Shown piece after piece: positions 6,629-14,806 of a DNA stretch of 20,640 nt. The position numbers and the translations under genes were made by a program. Source of the DNA: Armatimonadota bacterium (GTDB lineage Bacteria; Sysuimicrobiota; Sysuimicrobiia; Sysuimicrobiales; VGFF01); contig VGFF01000026.1 of the NCBI GenBank assembly GCA_016868955.1, forward strand, positions 1-20,640, read 5' to 3'. Position 1 is the stretch's first letter. Every line of letters starts with the position of its first letter. The notes below the pieces were generated by a model. It did not search any database and was not told where the DNA came from. It was given only the letters and a program-made list of their open reading frames with translations.

Positions 6629-8282
6629 ATGGCGCAGCGCCTACTGTTGGCGGCCGGACTGATCTTGTTCACCTACGTCGCCACGCATTTGTTGACCCAT
6701 GCGCCGGTATCTCGGCGCTCGTGACCGCGGAGGTCGCGCGGCTGCGATTCATGGCGTTCTGGCGTCATCCGGTCGCGACGGCGGTGCTGTATGGAAGCCT
6801 CGTTACGTACCTTGCGCTCGTGCTGGCTCTTTGTACCGTCGCCGCCACCTGCGCATGCCCGCCGGCGAAGCAGCGCGCATCGCGCTCGGATTGGTCATCC
6901 CATTTGTGCTGATCCCGCATATCATCGGGATGCGCGTCCAGCACGCCACGTTCCGCGTCGACGACACGTACACGCAGATGATCCTGACGTAAGTCTTCGT
7001 AGACCCCCAGGCCGGGCTCCGAAAGTTGCTGCTGCTGATCGTCGCCTGGACGCACAGCTGCATGGGGTTCACTACTGGCTACGATTTCGCCCCTGGTACC
7101 CGAAAGCGGCGCCGCCGCTGCTCTTCGGCGCCGTCCTCGTGCCGGTATTAGCGCTGGCGGGCGTGAACGCGATGGGGGCAGGGCTCTCGGAAACCGCGGC
7201 TGATCCCCTGCGGATCGCCGATACCATGGACGTACCGTCGCCGAGCACCGCCGCGACGTTGATCCGCTGGCGGAACCTGACTCTGGCAATCGTCGGGACG
7301 GTGATCGCGGGCGTGTTCGCGGCGCGGCACACGCGCACACTCGTCGCGCGCCGCCGCCGCGGGACGGTCCGCATCACGCATCCTTCCGGACGACAGATCT
7401 CGGTCACCGCGGGAACCACCGTCCTGGAAGCAAGCCACATGGCCGGTATCCCGCACGCGTCGTTGTGCGGGGGGGCGGGGGCGCTGTTCCACGTGCCGCA
7501 CGCGCATCGCCGGCGAGGTGAATCGACTGCCGGCACCAGCACCATCCGAATCGCCCGTTCTGGCGCGGATCGCCGCCCCGCCGAACGTGCGCCTCGCATG
7601 TCAGCTGCGTCCACACGCGGATCTCGACGTGTTCCCGTTGCTGCCGGCGTCCCCGCGCACGATCGACGTCTTTCGCAGCACGTTCGCGGGGATCGGTCGG
7701 GAGCAGCCGATCGCCGTGTTGTTCGCGGACCTGCGGGCGTTCACGCACCTCGCCGATAACCGCCTGCCGTTCGACGTCCTGTTCATACTCGATCAGTACT
7801 TCGAAGCCATGGGCCGGGCGATCGAGCGGAGCGGCGGTTACGTCGACAAGTTCCTGGGCGACGGTGTCATGGCGTTGTTCGGGTTGGACACGGATATCGC
7901 GACCGGCTTCCGCCAGGCGCTATCCGCTGCCGTCGCGATGGTGCGGTCCGTCGAGGAGCTGAACGGCGTGTTGTCGCACGATCTCTTCGGGCCGTTGCGG
8001 ATGGGCATCGGCATCCACGCGGGCCCCGTCTTCGTCGGGGAGTTGGGATATGGGCGCGCGCCGCGGACGGCGGCGGTCGGCAACCCGGTCAATTTCGCCA
8101 GCCGATTCGAAGCGCTCACGAAGGAGTACGGCAGCCAGATCGTACTATCCGAGGAAGTCGCGTCCCTCGCCGCCATGGAATTGAGCCTTTGCGAGGCTCG
8201 TCAGACGCACGTGCGCGGCGTCACGGCGACCCCCGTGGCCCGCTCGCGTGCCGGGGCCGTGGATCCGTCGAGGGGCGGATAG
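6629..8282 (+). pseudogene. Membrane-anchored, ferredoxin-domain adenylate/guanylate cyclase, broken by four frameshifts and a stop
   Basis: The pieces read in order as one protein of about 550 residues. They are an N-terminal multi-helix membrane domain (LLLAAGLILFTYVATHLLTHA; ISALVTAEVARLRFMAFW; LYRRRHLRMPAGEAARIALGL; HYWLRFRPWYP), a 2Fe-2S ferredoxin domain (RITHPSGRQISVTAGTTVLEAS, Cys codons at 7466, 7485, 7494 and 7599), and a class III cyclase domain. Lesions are one base lost near 6701-6706, one lost near 6829-6833, TAA at 6990-6992 where an aromatic residue is expected, one G lost in the run at 7064-7067 and one G gained in the run at 7469-7475. Correcting the last restores the Cx5Cx2C spacing exactly. 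This domain set (membrane, ferredoxin, cyclase) is a known cyclase architecture thought to be redox- or quinone-responsive. Confidence 0.88.
7518..8282 (+). CDS. Intact class III adenylate/guanylate cyclase catalytic domain (3' part of the broken gene)
   Basis: This 254-residue frame is uninterrupted. It starts at an in-frame GTG 7518 that lacks a usable ribosome site, so it is probably the surviving 3' part rather than an independently started gene. Catalytic residues are present: the metal-binding Asp in LFADLRAF (codon 7728-7730) and in DKFLGDGVMALFG (codon 7860-7862), and the Asn/Arg transition-state pair in NPVNFASRFEA. The last ferredoxin Cys is in LACQLRP. If expressed it would be soluble and lack membrane and [2Fe-2S] control. 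It converges with the metallophosphoesterase gene, with only seven bases between their stops. Confidence 0.75.
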   Translation: MNRLPAPAPSESPVLARIAAPPNVRLACQLRPHADLDVFPLLPASPRTIDVFRSTFAGIGREQPIAVLFADLRAFTHLADNRLPFDVLFILDQYFEAMGRAIERSGGYVDKFLGDGVMALFGLDTDIATGFRQALSAAVAMVRSVEELNGVLSHDLFGPLRMGIGIHAGPVFVGELGYGRAPRTAAVGNPVNFASRFEALTKEYGSQIVLSEEVASLAAMELSLCEARQTHVRGVTATPVARSRAGAVDPSRGG

Positions 8283-8289
8283 GACGTGT

Positions 8290-9234
8290 TCAGCGACAAG
8301 CGGCCCGGCCGCTGTCGGTGAATCGGCCGCCGGCGGCCGGCGCGAATCGCCACGTGTACCCGGCGAGACCGAGCTTCAGGAACAACACCCCGAACGTGCC
8401 CGTTGACCGGACCTCGCTGTTTTCGCGCGCGGTGCGAAACGGATAGTGGCTGCGCCCGCCCGTTCCGACGACGAAGTGCCGCGTACCGTGGCGCGGGTCG
8501 TAGCGGCCGTCCGAGTCCTGCGGCGCGAAGCGCTCGTACGTGTGATCGTGGCCCGTGAGCACCAAGTCGGCGCCGGCCGCGCTGACCGCGCGCCAGAGCG
8601 GGGCCACCTGGTCCTGATTGCCGTGAACCGCCGACGAGAACCGGGGGTGGTGCCAGAATGCGCCGAGGCAGCCGCTCCGGCCCCGATGTCGATCCAGCTC
8701 CGACTGCAGCCATCGGCCTTGCGGCGAGTCCGGACCGCAGCCGCCGACGAGCGCGCAGTTGGAGTTCAGCGATAGGAACAACCAATGGCCGAGCGTGAAG
8801 CTGTAGTAACCTTCCCCGGGTCTTCCGGCCGCGGCGCCGAAGTAGTTGAAGTAGCCGGCGGCGCCGCGCACCCCATACTCGTGGTTGCCGATCGCCGGCC
8901 GCGTGATCGCACGATGACGCCCCCATGTCGGGTGGTACGAGGCCATGAACTTCGCGAGCGTGCCGTCTTCGTATTGCAGATCGCCCAACGCGAGGACCGC
9001 GGCCAGCGGTTGCCCATCCAACAGCTCGGCCGTCGCGCGCTGCTGGCACGCGTGCGGTGTGCCAGCGCCGTCGCGGAAGTTGCCGTTCGCCGGGTCGCAG
9101 GCGATGTCGCCGGCGGCGGCGACGTGGATCTCGGCGGTGAGATCGGCGTCCGGGGGAGCCACGGCGAACGCCGAGGAAGCGAACAGGAGCATCAACGCGA
9201 TGCTTGCCAACTTCGTAACACGATCTTCGCGCAT
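8290..9234 (-). CDS. Exported metallophosphoesterase, purple-acid-phosphatase-like
   Basis: The protein has 314 residues. The signal peptide VTKLASIALMLLFASSAFA spans residues 6-24, with export to periplasm or exterior. The five calcineurin-like metal-binding blocks are all present: AAGDIACD, LGDLQYEDG, GNHEYG, FWHHPRFSS and GHDHTYERF, the last matching acid-phosphatase/tartrate-resistant types. Four Cys in the mature region (CD, CQQ, NCAL, GGCG) could form disulfides. A wide range of phosphoesters is possible; the substrate is not predictable. The start at ATG 9234 has only a distant purine-rich stretch upstream, so start assignment is moderate, though the signal peptide argues for it. The gene is monocistronic, divergent from deoC with 61 bases between starts. 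Confidence 0.92.
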   Translation of the reverse strand: MREDRVTKLASIALMLLFASSAFAVAPPDADLTAEIHVAAAGDIACDPANGNFRDGAGTPHACQQRATAELLDGQPLAAVLALGDLQYEDGTLAKFMASYHPTWGRHRAITRPAIGNHEYGVRGAAGYFNYFGAAAGRPGEGYYSFTLGHWLFLSLNSNCALVGGCGPDSPQGRWLQSELDRHRGRSGCLGAFWHHPRFSSAVHGNQDQVAPLWRAVSAAGADLVLTGHDHTYERFAPQDSDGRYDPRHGTRHFVVGTGGRSHYPFRTARENSEVRSTGTFGVLFLKLGLAGYTWRFAPAAGGRFTDSGRAACR

Positions 9235-9295
9235 CGCGAAGAAGAGGTTCGGGGCACCCTCCCTATTCCCTCTCCGGGGAACACGCTAGAGTGAG

Positions 9296-10285
9296 ATGCG
9301 TATGGCCCTCGAGCCCGTAGCGATGGAGCTCCAAGCGCTCACGCGCAACCCCGGCATCCCCCTGGATCTGGACGTCGTCGAGCGGCTGCGCGTGAATCGC
9401 AGCGCCGTCGAGCGCCGCGCCGAGACGCTGCCGACCCGCCGCACGGTCAAGAAAGAGTGGCAGCTCGCATGGCTGCTACGCGCGATCCAGTGCATGGATT
9501 TGACCACGCTGGCGGGCGACGATACTCCCGGCAACGTGCGCCGTCTGTGCGCGAAGGCGATCCGCCCCTTGCGCGGCGACCTGCTTGCGGCGATGGGATT
9601 CGCGCCCGACGAAATCAAGGTTGGCGCTGTCTGCGTTTACCACAACCTCGTCGAGACAGCGGTCAGCGTGCTGCGGGGCAGCGGCATCTCCGTGGCCGCT
9701 GTGTCAACGGGGTTTCCCGCCGCGCAGACGCCGCTACCGCTGAGGCTCGAGGAGATCCGTGCGTCCGTCGCCGCCGGCGCCGCCGAGATCGACATCGTGA
9801 TCTCGCGCGCGCACGTTCTCACCGGGCAATGGGACGCGTTGTACGACGAGGTGCGCCAATTTCGCGCGGCGTGCGGCCATGCCCACCTGAAGACGATCCT
9901 CGCCTGCGGGGAGCTCGGCACGTTGCGCAACGTCGCCGCCGCGAGCTGGGTGTGCATGATGGCCGGCGCCGACTTCATCAAGACGTCGACCGGCCAGGAA
10001 ACCGTCAATGCGACGCTGCCGTTCGGGCTCGTGATGACGCGCGCGATCCGCGCGTTTGCCGAGCGCACCGGCTTCGCCGTCGGATTCAAGCCGGCGGGCG
10101 GAATTCGCACGGTGAAGCAAGCGCTCGATTGGCTCATTCTCGTGAAGGAAGAGCTTGGCGTCGCTTGGACGTCGCCGGCGCGGTTTCGCATCGGCGCCAG
10201 CGGACTCCTTACCGACATCGAACGGCAGATCGCGCACAACCTCAGCGGTCGCTATTCGGCGGCGCACCACCATCCGATGCCGTAG
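9296..10285 (+). CDS. deoC: Deoxyribose-phosphate aldolase, long form
   Basis: This class I aldolase reversibly cleaves 2-deoxyribose 5-phosphate to glyceraldehyde 3-phosphate and acetaldehyde in the cytosol, the last step of deoxynucleoside catabolism. It has 329 residues, closer to the longer eukaryote-like form than to the 250-260 of common bacterial DeoC, with about 65 extra N-terminal residues. Motifs are IQCMDLTTL, KVGAVCVYHNLV, EIDIVIS (D166), TILACGEL, the Schiff-base lysine K229 in GADFIKTSTG, and K265 in VGFKPAGGIRT. The start could be ATG 9296 or ATG 9302; neither has a strong ribosome site. The stop is 26 bases before the ALDH gene, which would use the acetaldehyde product. Confidence 0.95.
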   Translation: MRMALEPVAMELQALTRNPGIPLDLDVVERLRVNRSAVERRAETLPTRRTVKKEWQLAWLLRAIQCMDLTTLAGDDTPGNVRRLCAKAIRPLRGDLLAAMGFAPDEIKVGAVCVYHNLVETAVSVLRGSGISVAAVSTGFPAAQTPLPLRLEEIRASVAAGAAEIDIVISRAHVLTGQWDALYDEVRQFRAACGHAHLKTILACGELGTLRNVAAASWVCMMAGADFIKTSTGQETVNATLPFGLVMTRAIRAFAERTGFAVGFKPAGGIRTVKQALDWLILVKEELGVAWTSPARFRIGASGLLTDIERQIAHNLSGRYSAAHHHPMP

Positions 10286-10311
10286 GTGATCGCGAAGGGC
10301 CGGGAGGCCGA

Positions 10312-12696
10312 ATGAACGTCAAGGAGATCCTGCATGCGATGGCCTACGGCCCAGCCCCGGAAGCGCGCGATTCGGCGCTCCGCTGGCTCGACGGCCACGA
10401 GCGCCGCTTCCGGCACTTCATCGACGGCGCCGGGCGTGATCCCGCCGAGAAAACGTGGTTCGAGACGCACGATCCGGCGCAGGCGACGGTGCTGGCGCGC
10501 GTCGCGCAGGGAACAGATGCGGACGTCGACGCCGCGGTCTCGGCCGCGCGCGCGGCATTGCCGGCCTGGCGCGGCGCGAGCGGGCACACACGCGCCCGCT
10601 ACCTGTACGCGATCGCGCGCCAGATCCAGAAGCACAGCCGCTTCTTCGCCGTGCTGGAGACGCTCGACAACGGCAAACCGATCCGCGAGACCCGCGACCT
10701 CGACATTCCGCTCGTCGCCCGCCACTTCTACCATCACGCGGGCTGGGCGCAGCTGCTCGATCGCGCGTTCCCCGGCTATACCGCGGTCGGCGTCTGCGGC
10801 CAGATCATCCCGTGGAACTTTCCGCTGCTGATGCTCGCTTGGAAAGTAGCGCCGGCGCTGGCCGCCGGCAATACCGTCGTGTTGAAGCCGGCCGAATTCA
10901 CGCCGCTCTCGGCTCTAGCGTTCTGTGAAGTCCTCACCGAGATCGGGCTGCCGCCCGGCGTCGTCAACATCGTGACCGGGGATGGGACGACCGGCGCGGC
11001 GCTCGTTCGCCACGCCGGCGTCGACAAGATCGCGTTCACCGGATCGACGGAGGTCGGTCGGATCATCCGCCGTGAGACCGCCGGAACGGGGAAGCGACTC
11101 TCGCTGGAGCTCGGCGGCAAGTCGCCGTTCATCGTGTTCTCGGACGCCGATCTCGACAGCGTCGTCGAAGGCGTCGTCGACGCAATCTGGTTAAACCAAG
11201 GCCAGGTCTGCTGCGCCGGATCACGATTGCTCGCGCAGGAGGACGTCGCGCCGCGCCTGTTCGCCAAGCTGCGCGCCCGCATGGAAACACTGCGCGTCGG
11301 TGACCCGTTGGACAAGGGGATCGACATCGGCGCGATCATCGCGCCCGTGCAGCTGCAGAAGATCGAAGCGCTCTGCCGCGCCGGGTGCGACGAAGGCGCC
11401 GTGATGTGGCAGCCGACGTCGGCCGCGCCGGCGGAAGGATGGTTCTTCCCGCCGACGCTGTTCACCAACGTTGCGCCGTCGTCGCGGATCGCGCAGGAGG
11501 AGATCTTCGGTCCCGTGCTCGTCGCAATGACGTTCCGCACGCCGGCGGAGGCAGTCGCGCTCGCCAACAATACCCGGTACGGGCTTGCCGCCAGCATCTG
11601 GTCCGAGAACGTCAACCTCGCGCTCGACGTCGCGCGCAAGGTCAAGGCCGGCACGGTTTGGGTCAACTGCACGAACCTATTCGACGCGGCGTCGGGCTTC
11701 GGCGGCTATCGCGAGAGCGGCTTCGGACGTGAGGGTGGCCGCGAGGGCATGTACGAATACCTGCGCCCGCCGGCGCTTCCGGCCGCCGCGGTGACGGGGG
11801 CGTCGCCGCCCGATGCGGCGAGATCCGCAGCCGACAAACAGACACCGCCGATCGATCGGACGCCGAAGCTGTACATCGGCGGCAAGCAGCAGCGGCCGGA
11901 TTCCGGGTACAGCACGGCCGTGCGCGCGGCCGACGGTACGATCCTCGGCGAAGTCGGCGAGGGCAACCGCAAGGACATCCGCAACGCCGTCGAGGCCGCG
12001 CACGCGGCCGCGGCCTGGGGCACGACGACGGCTCACGGACGGGCGCAGATCCTCTATTATCTGGCCGAGAATCTGGAAGCGCGCGCCGCGGAGTTCGCGC
12101 GCCGGATCGCGTGCATGACCGGCGACGAGCCCGCGGGGGCGGCGCGCGAAGTGCGGCGTTCGATCGAGAGGCTTTTCTCCTACGCCGCCTGGGCCGACAA
12201 GTTCGACGGTTCCGTGCACGCCGTAAACGTTCCGGCGCGCGATCTGACGATCGCGATCCACGAGCCGGTCGGCGTCATCGGCATCGTCTGCCCGGATGAG
12301 GCGCCGTTGCTCGGGCTCCTCTCGCTCGCCGCGCCGGCGATCGCGATGGGCAATACGGTCGTCGTGGTTCCTTCCGAATCCCATCCGCTGGCCGCTACGG
12401 ATCTCTACCAGGTCTTCGATACCTCCGATCTGCCGGGCGGCGTCATCAACCTCGTCACGGGGCCGCGGGACACGCTCGCGAAGGTCCTGACGCAGCACGA
12501 CGACGTCGACGCGGTGTGGTACTGCGGCGGTGCGGCGGGCGCGGCCATGGTCGAACGCGAATCCGCGGCGAACCTGAAGCGCACGTGGACGGAAACCAGC
12601 GGCCCGATCGATTGGGCATCCGACGGCGCGGAGGGAGAGTCGTTCTTGCGCCGCGCAATCCAGGTCAAGAACGTTTGGGTCCCATACGGCGGATAG
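10312..12696 (+). CDS. Double-domain aldehyde dehydrogenase, ALDH16 type
   Basis: The 794-residue cytosolic protein is built from two ALDH-like halves. It starts at ATG 10312 with GGGAGG upstream. The first half (about 30-490) is complete: PWNFPLLMLAWKVAPALAAGNTVVLKPAE, FTGSTEVG, catalytic base E266 in LELGGKSPF, nucleophile C300 in NQGQVCCAGSR, and EEIFGPVL. After an Ala/Pro linker near 500-520, the second half repeats the coenzyme-fold pattern (YIGGKQQRPDSG, EPVGVIGIVCPDEAPLLGLLSLAAPAIAMGNTVVVVPSE, WYCGGAAGA). There LELGGK is replaced by TETSGP and the Cys region is absent, so it is catalytically dead, as known for ALDH16 proteins. Next to deoC it most likely oxidises acetaldehyde with NAD (inference). 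Confidence 0.93.
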   Translation: MNVKEILHAMAYGPAPEARDSALRWLDGHERRFRHFIDGAGRDPAEKTWFETHDPAQATVLARVAQGTDADVDAAVSAARAALPAWRGASGHTRARYLYAIARQIQKHSRFFAVLETLDNGKPIRETRDLDIPLVARHFYHHAGWAQLLDRAFPGYTAVGVCGQIIPWNFPLLMLAWKVAPALAAGNTVVLKPAEFTPLSALAFCEVLTEIGLPPGVVNIVTGDGTTGAALVRHAGVDKIAFTGSTEVGRIIRRETAGTGKRLSLELGGKSPFIVFSDADLDSVVEGVVDAIWLNQGQVCCAGSRLLAQEDVAPRLFAKLRARMETLRVGDPLDKGIDIGAIIAPVQLQKIEALCRAGCDEGAVMWQPTSAAPAEGWFFPPTLFTNVAPSSRIAQEEIFGPVLVAMTFRTPAEAVALANNTRYGLAASIWSENVNLALDVARKVKAGTVWVNCTNLFDAASGFGGYRESGFGREGGREGMYEYLRPPALPAAAVTGASPPDAARSAADKQTPPIDRTPKLYIGGKQQRPDSGYSTAVRAADGTILGEVGEGNRKDIRNAVEAAHAAAAWGTTTAHGRAQILYYLAENLEARAAEFARRIACMTGDEPAGAAREVRRSIERLFSYAAWADKFDGSVHAVNVPARDLTIAIHEPVGVIGIVCPDEAPLLGLLSLAAPAIAMGNTVVVVPSESHPLAATDLYQVFDTSDLPGGVINLVTGPRDTLAKVLTQHDDVDAVWYCGGAAGAAMVERESAANLKRTWTETSGPIDWASDGAEGESFLRRAIQVKNVWVPYGG

Positions 12697-13010
12697 GAGC
12701 GCTGGCCGCGCTCGCCCTGGCGCTCGTTGCGCTGTCCGCGTGCGGACTGCGCGCCGCCGACGTCGCCGGCGTGCCGGAAGCGCGCGTCGACGGCTGCGTC
12801 GAAGGCGACCGCGTGCGTTGGGGCGTCGTGCGGGAGGGACTCCGCGCGCCCACCTTCGAGGGATACGCGGGCGGCGACCGGCCCGAAGGCGCGTATTCGA
12901 TGATCACGACGCGCGTCGGGCGCTGGGAAGCGCGACGTCTGGCGCGGACGGCGCCTTGGCGGTTCGCCGCGGGCGCTGCGCGCGAGGACGGACAACCATG
13001 GGGAATCTGA
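12675..13010 (+). CDS. Small lipoprotein of unknown function
   Basis: The 111-residue frame starts at TTG 12675, inside the last 22 bases of the ALDH gene, with AGG at 12662. It begins with GPIRR, then a hydrophobic segment ALAALALALVALSAC whose LSAC is a lipobox, so Cys (about residue 23) would be lipidated after signal peptidase II cleavage. The mature part of about 90 residues has GYAGGDRPEGAYSMITTRVGRWEARRL and no family that I recognise. Its stop overlaps the start (ATG 12998) of the next gene remnant by 13 bases, so the three genes were an operon. The main doubt is the non-ATG start. Confidence 0.62.
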   Translation: MGPIRRIGALAALALALVALSACGLRAADVAGVPEARVDGCVEGDRVRWGVVREGLRAPTFEGYAGGDRPEGAYSMITTRVGRWEARRLARTAPWRFAAGAAREDGQPWGI

Positions 13011-13075
13011 ACGTCACTTTCTACGGTGCCGTGCGCACTGTCACCGGCTCGATGCATCTGCTAGAGCACCGCGGC
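12998..13075 (+). pseudogene. First codons of a beta-CASP metallo-beta-lactamase-fold RNase gene
   Basis: ATG 12998, eight bases after GAGGA, opens with NLNVTFYGAVRTVTGSMHLL followed by EHRGAR. This closely matches the N-terminus of beta-CASP MBL-fold exonucleases, which continue into a strand ending in LDCG and the HxHxDH metal motif. After about 26 codons the match stops, and the sequence becomes that of an oxidase gene in another frame. Only the start of the gene is left; it cannot make a functional nuclease. Confidence rests on a short but characteristic stretch. Confidence 0.7.
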
Positions 13076-13757
13076 GCGCGGCGGAGCCGTGATGCGGTTC
13101 GACGAACCGGTCACGGGCTGGTCGTCTACCGGCGAACGGGTAACGGTTCGCACGGCGGCTGGCACCTACGAGGCGGGCGCGATGATCGTGAGCGCCGGCG
13201 CCTGGCTGCCGCGAATCCTCACCGGCCTCGGCTTTGGGCTCGCGGTCGAGCGGCAGACGGTCTATTGGTTTCAACCGGCGCGGCCCGCTGACTTCGCACC
13301 GGCACGGTTCTCGGTTTTTATTTGGGAGAAAGCGGACGGGCACTTTTACGGCATTCCGGCTACGGATGGCCGGGGCCTCAAGGTCGCAGGCCACCATGGC
13401 GGCATCCCCGCGGACCCGGACGAACAGACCTCGGATCCCGGGCCGCACGAAGCATGGCTGCGGGCGTGCCTTGCAAGCGACCTTCCGGGCGCCGCCGGCT
13501 CCCTAGAAGCCTCTCAGAACTGCCTCTACGCGAAAACGACCGACAATCACTTCGTCCTCGATCGGCATCCGGCGTTCCCGAACGTGATCGTCGCCTCTCC
13601 ATGCTCAGGTCACGGATTCAAGTTCGCGAGCGTCTTCGGCCGGATTCTTGCTGACCTCGCGACCGAGGCGGCGACGAGTCTGCCCATCGGATTGCTGTCT
13701 CTCGATCGATTTCGTACAGGGGCAGCGGAGCCGGCGGCAAAAAGGTATCATTTCTAA
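13071..13757 (+). pseudogene. C-terminal two thirds of an FAD-dependent sarcosine/N-methyltryptophan oxidase-like gene
   Basis: About 225 codons remain of a gene normally 370-390 codons long. The frame enters as ARGGAVMRFDEPVTGW and continues GAMIVSAGAWLPRIL, VYWFQPA, HFYGIPATDGRGLKVAGHHGG, then ASQNCLYAKTTDNHFVLDRHPAFPNVIVASPCSGHGFKFASVFGRILADLA. That is the monomeric sarcosine oxidase/SolA pattern, with the Cys that carries covalent FAD (in NCLY) retained. The N-terminal dinucleotide-binding GxGxxG half is missing, so FAD could not bind. The in-frame GTG 13089 and ATG 13092 lack a ribosome site. The 5' boundary abuts the beta-CASP remnant within a run of CG-rich sequence, pointing to a deletion that fused two unrelated genes. 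Confidence 0.85.
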
Positions 13758-13761
13758 AGTC

Positions 13762-14403
13762 ATGGCAGGCACGAGCATGTTCGGCCGCGACGACGATGAG
13801 CGGCCAGTCTCTCAGATCATCGATACCCTCCTCACGATCGACGGCGATATGCCGATTTCGATTGGCGACGTCATCGTGCGCCTCGGGGAGCGCGCGTTCG
13901 GGGTCGTCCTCATCTTGCTGGCGATCCCGACATTGATCCCGATCCTGCCGCCGGGCGCCTCCGGCATCAACGGCATCCTGTACATCGTGAGCGGATTGCA
14001 GATGCTTGGCGGTCGCCGGCAGCTCTGGCTCCCCGCGCGCGTGCGGCGCTACAGGTTTTCGCGACGCAGCCTCGACCTGCTGCGCCAGCGCGGCGTGTCC
14101 ACCCTGCGGCGCATGGAGCGATACTCGCGGCCGCGCCACACGCCGTTCAGCGACGTCGCGCTGCTGCGCTTGATGGCGATTCCGACGCTGGCGATGGGCA
14201 TCATCCTCTGGTTGCCGATGCCGCTCATGAACACACTGCCCGGCATGGCGATGATGATGATCGGCATCGGCATCCTGAACGAGGACGGCTACTTCCTCAT
14301 CAGCGGGTCCGCGCTCGCCGCCGGCGTCCTTGCGCTCGTCGGTGTTTTCTTCAACGAGCTCGTCCACTTCTTCAAGTGGGTCCTGCACCTCATGCCCGGA
14401 TAA
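13762..14403 (+). CDS. ExoD-family integral membrane protein
   Basis: The protein has 213 residues from ATG 13762 (ATG 13777 is also possible; neither site has a strong Shine-Dalgarno). Features of the ExoD family are an N-terminal GDMPISIGDVIVRLGERAFGVVLILLAIPTLIPILPPGASGINGI segment, a basic cytosolic loop (RRYRFSRRSLDLLRQR), and a second membrane half with LMAIPTLAMGIILWLPMPLMNTLPGMAMMMIGIGILNEDGYFL. About four to five membrane helices are expected. ExoD was named for exopolysaccharide defects and alkaline sensitivity in Sinorhizobium, but its biochemical role is unclear. It is followed after four bases by the riboflavin kinase gene, so they probably share an mRNA. Confidence 0.87.
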   Translation: MAGTSMFGRDDDERPVSQIIDTLLTIDGDMPISIGDVIVRLGERAFGVVLILLAIPTLIPILPPGASGINGILYIVSGLQMLGGRRQLWLPARVRRYRFSRRSLDLLRQRGVSTLRRMERYSRPRHTPFSDVALLRLMAIPTLAMGIILWLPMPLMNTLPGMAMMMIGIGILNEDGYFLISGSALAAGVLALVGVFFNELVHFFKWVLHLMPG

Positions 14404-14407
14404 GCCG

Positions 14408-14806
14408 ATGACACCTGACTTACCGATGCGGGTCTCCGCCCGCGTGATCCGCGGCAAGGGGCGCGGCAAATGGCTCGGTTATCCAACGCTGAATCTGACA
14501 ATCCCTGCCGGGTTTCCGCTGGCGCACGGCATCTACGCGTGCCGCGTCTTCGTCGGAGATGAACTGCATGCCGGGGCGTTGCACTTCGGTCCAATTCCGG
14601 TTTTCGACGAACCGGCGCTATCGTTCGAGGTGCACTTGCTCGACATGACGCTCGCCGACGCGCCGGCGGCCGTCGACGTGGAGATCGTCCGGTACCTGCG
14701 GGCCGTGCAGAGCTTCCCGTCGTCGGCGGCACTGGCGGAGCAGATCGCGCGCGACGTCGACGCAACGCGGCGCGCGCTTGCCGCCTATGACGAGTCGCGG
14801 CGTTGA
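14408..14806 (+). CDS. Stand-alone riboflavin kinase domain protein
   Basis: The 132-residue protein starts at ATG 14408. It matches the C-terminal flavokinase domain of RibF: VIRGKGRGKWLGYPTLNLTIP (phosphate-binding turn plus the PTxN motif), LAHGIYACRVFVGDELHAGALHFGPIPVF, SFEVHLLDM with the catalytic Glu, then VEIVRYLRAVQSF and EQIARDVDATRRAL. The N-terminal FMN adenylyltransferase domain of bifunctional RibF is absent. It should phosphorylate riboflavin to FMN using ATP, as the single-domain eukaryotic and some bacterial enzymes do. The genome would then need a separate FAD synthetase, or a full RibF elsewhere. The stop TGA overlaps the next start as TTGA, so translation is coupled to the RluB-like gene. 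Confidence 0.88.
   Translation: MTPDLPMRVSARVIRGKGRGKWLGYPTLNLTIPAGFPLAHGIYACRVFVGDELHAGALHFGPIPVFDEPALSFEVHLLDMTLADAPAAVDVEIVRYLRAVQSFPSSAALAEQIARDVDATRRALAAYDESRR

Noticed and set aside
8785..9294. 169-codon plus-strand frame
   Set aside because: Shadow of the metallophosphoesterase, whose five motifs are all on the other strand.
13090..13108. GGTTCGACGAACC palindrome-like sequence as a T-arm or operator
   Set aside because: Lies within conserved oxidase codons (RFDEPVTG) and has no tRNA context.
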